A DNA stretch of 6,837 nucleotides from Flavobacteriales bacterium (GTDB lineage Bacteria; Bacteroidota; Bacteroidia; Flavobacteriales_E; Vicingaceae), in assembly GCA_016763135.1 (NCBI GenBank), contig JAESUI010000129.1:1-6837 (forward strand). The letters are read 5' to 3'. The position numbers were made by a program, and so were the translations under genes. The notes beneath the pieces are model-generated. The model saw only the letters and a program-made list of their open reading frames with translations. It was not told the DNA's origin and made no database searches. Every line of letters begins with the position of its first letter. The stretch's first letter is position 1. This document shows, piece by piece, positions 6,766 through 6,837 of the stretch.

Positions 6766-6837
6766 CCCGCGTGCATTTATCAGTTACACAATCAGGCAGA
6801 GGCCTGCGTGCAGGATGGCTCTTTACACCGACAATTG
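6766..6837. other. Unidentified GC-richer segment beyond the broken barrel gene
   Basis: These 72 bases are roughly half G+C, clearly more than the AT-rich genes beside them, and do not continue the beta-barrel protein. On the minus strand the frame hits TAA at 6786-6784. The other two minus-strand frames give short, hydrophilic, Arg/Pro/Cys-rich peptides rather than a signal peptide. On the plus strand all three frames stay open to the window edge, but none gives a peptide I recognise. It could be the end of an inserted element, a rearrangement joint, or foreign sequence joined at a contig end. I cannot tell which. Confidence 0.5.
6793..6814. repeat. Nested inverted repeats sharing one arm
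   Basis: CAGGC (6793-6797) pairs with GCCTG (6802-6806) across the loop AGAG. The same middle arm, read as CCTG (6803-6806), can instead pair with CAGG (6811-6814) across CGTG, with one further base pair possible inside. Two mutually exclusive hairpins thus share one arm. This may be an element end or a folded RNA segment, or simply chance in a GC-rich patch. Confidence 0.5.

Noticed and set aside
6769..6837. An integron attC site or a group II intron end
   Set aside because: The hairpins and GTGCA on the plus strand suggested these, but no proper GTTRRRY/RYYYAAC core pair, GTGYG 5' end or domain V sequence is present.

Overview
The window looks like chromosomal DNA of a member of the Bacteroidota, probably Flavobacteriia or a close relative. 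The reasons are AT-rich coding sequence, A/T-rich leaders without clear Shine-Dalgarno sequences, a short-stem AAAATCCCC/GGGGATTTT terminator, and gene families typical of the phylum (RNase Y, PBP1C, paired aminolipid acyltransferases, an outer-membrane beta-barrel). No rRNA, tRNA, CRISPR array or complete mobile element is visible, and no gene-free stretch exceeds 100 bases.

Plus strand, 1-1345. The window opens inside the 3' end of rny (RNase Y), which closes with a strong Rho-independent-type hairpin (432-466). Only six bases after the hairpin begins an intact PAPS-dependent sulfotransferase gene (473-1345) of the heparan N-sulfotransferase-like kind. Its substrate cannot be read from the sequence.

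Minus strand, 6765 to 1346. Five genes run in one direction with gaps of -14, 21, 61 and 9 bases, probably as one or two operons. In transcription order they are an outer-membrane beta-barrel protein lacking its N-terminus, the bifunctional murein synthase PBP1C (pbpC), a small secreted protein with an FDFWVGNW motif (DUF1579-like), a PlsC-type O-acyltransferase (GlsA-like) and a GNAT-type N-acyltransferase (GlsB-like). The last two resemble the pair that makes glycine lipids and related N-acyl amino-acid lipids in Bacteroides. All five genes have a plausible cell-envelope role: outer membrane, peptidoglycan, periplasm and membrane lipid.

The sulfotransferase and the GNAT gene converge with no base between their stop codons, inside a 12-bp AT palindrome. 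The final ~70 bases (6766-6837) do not continue the beta-barrel gene. They are richer in G+C, carry nested inverted repeats and encode no signal peptide in any minus-strand frame. This marks a gene break by insertion or rearrangement, or an assembly-edge artefact. I see no clear new defence or mobile system. The most interesting items are the right-hand junction, the aminolipid acyltransferase pair behind pbpC, and the sulfotransferase placed directly against the rny terminator.
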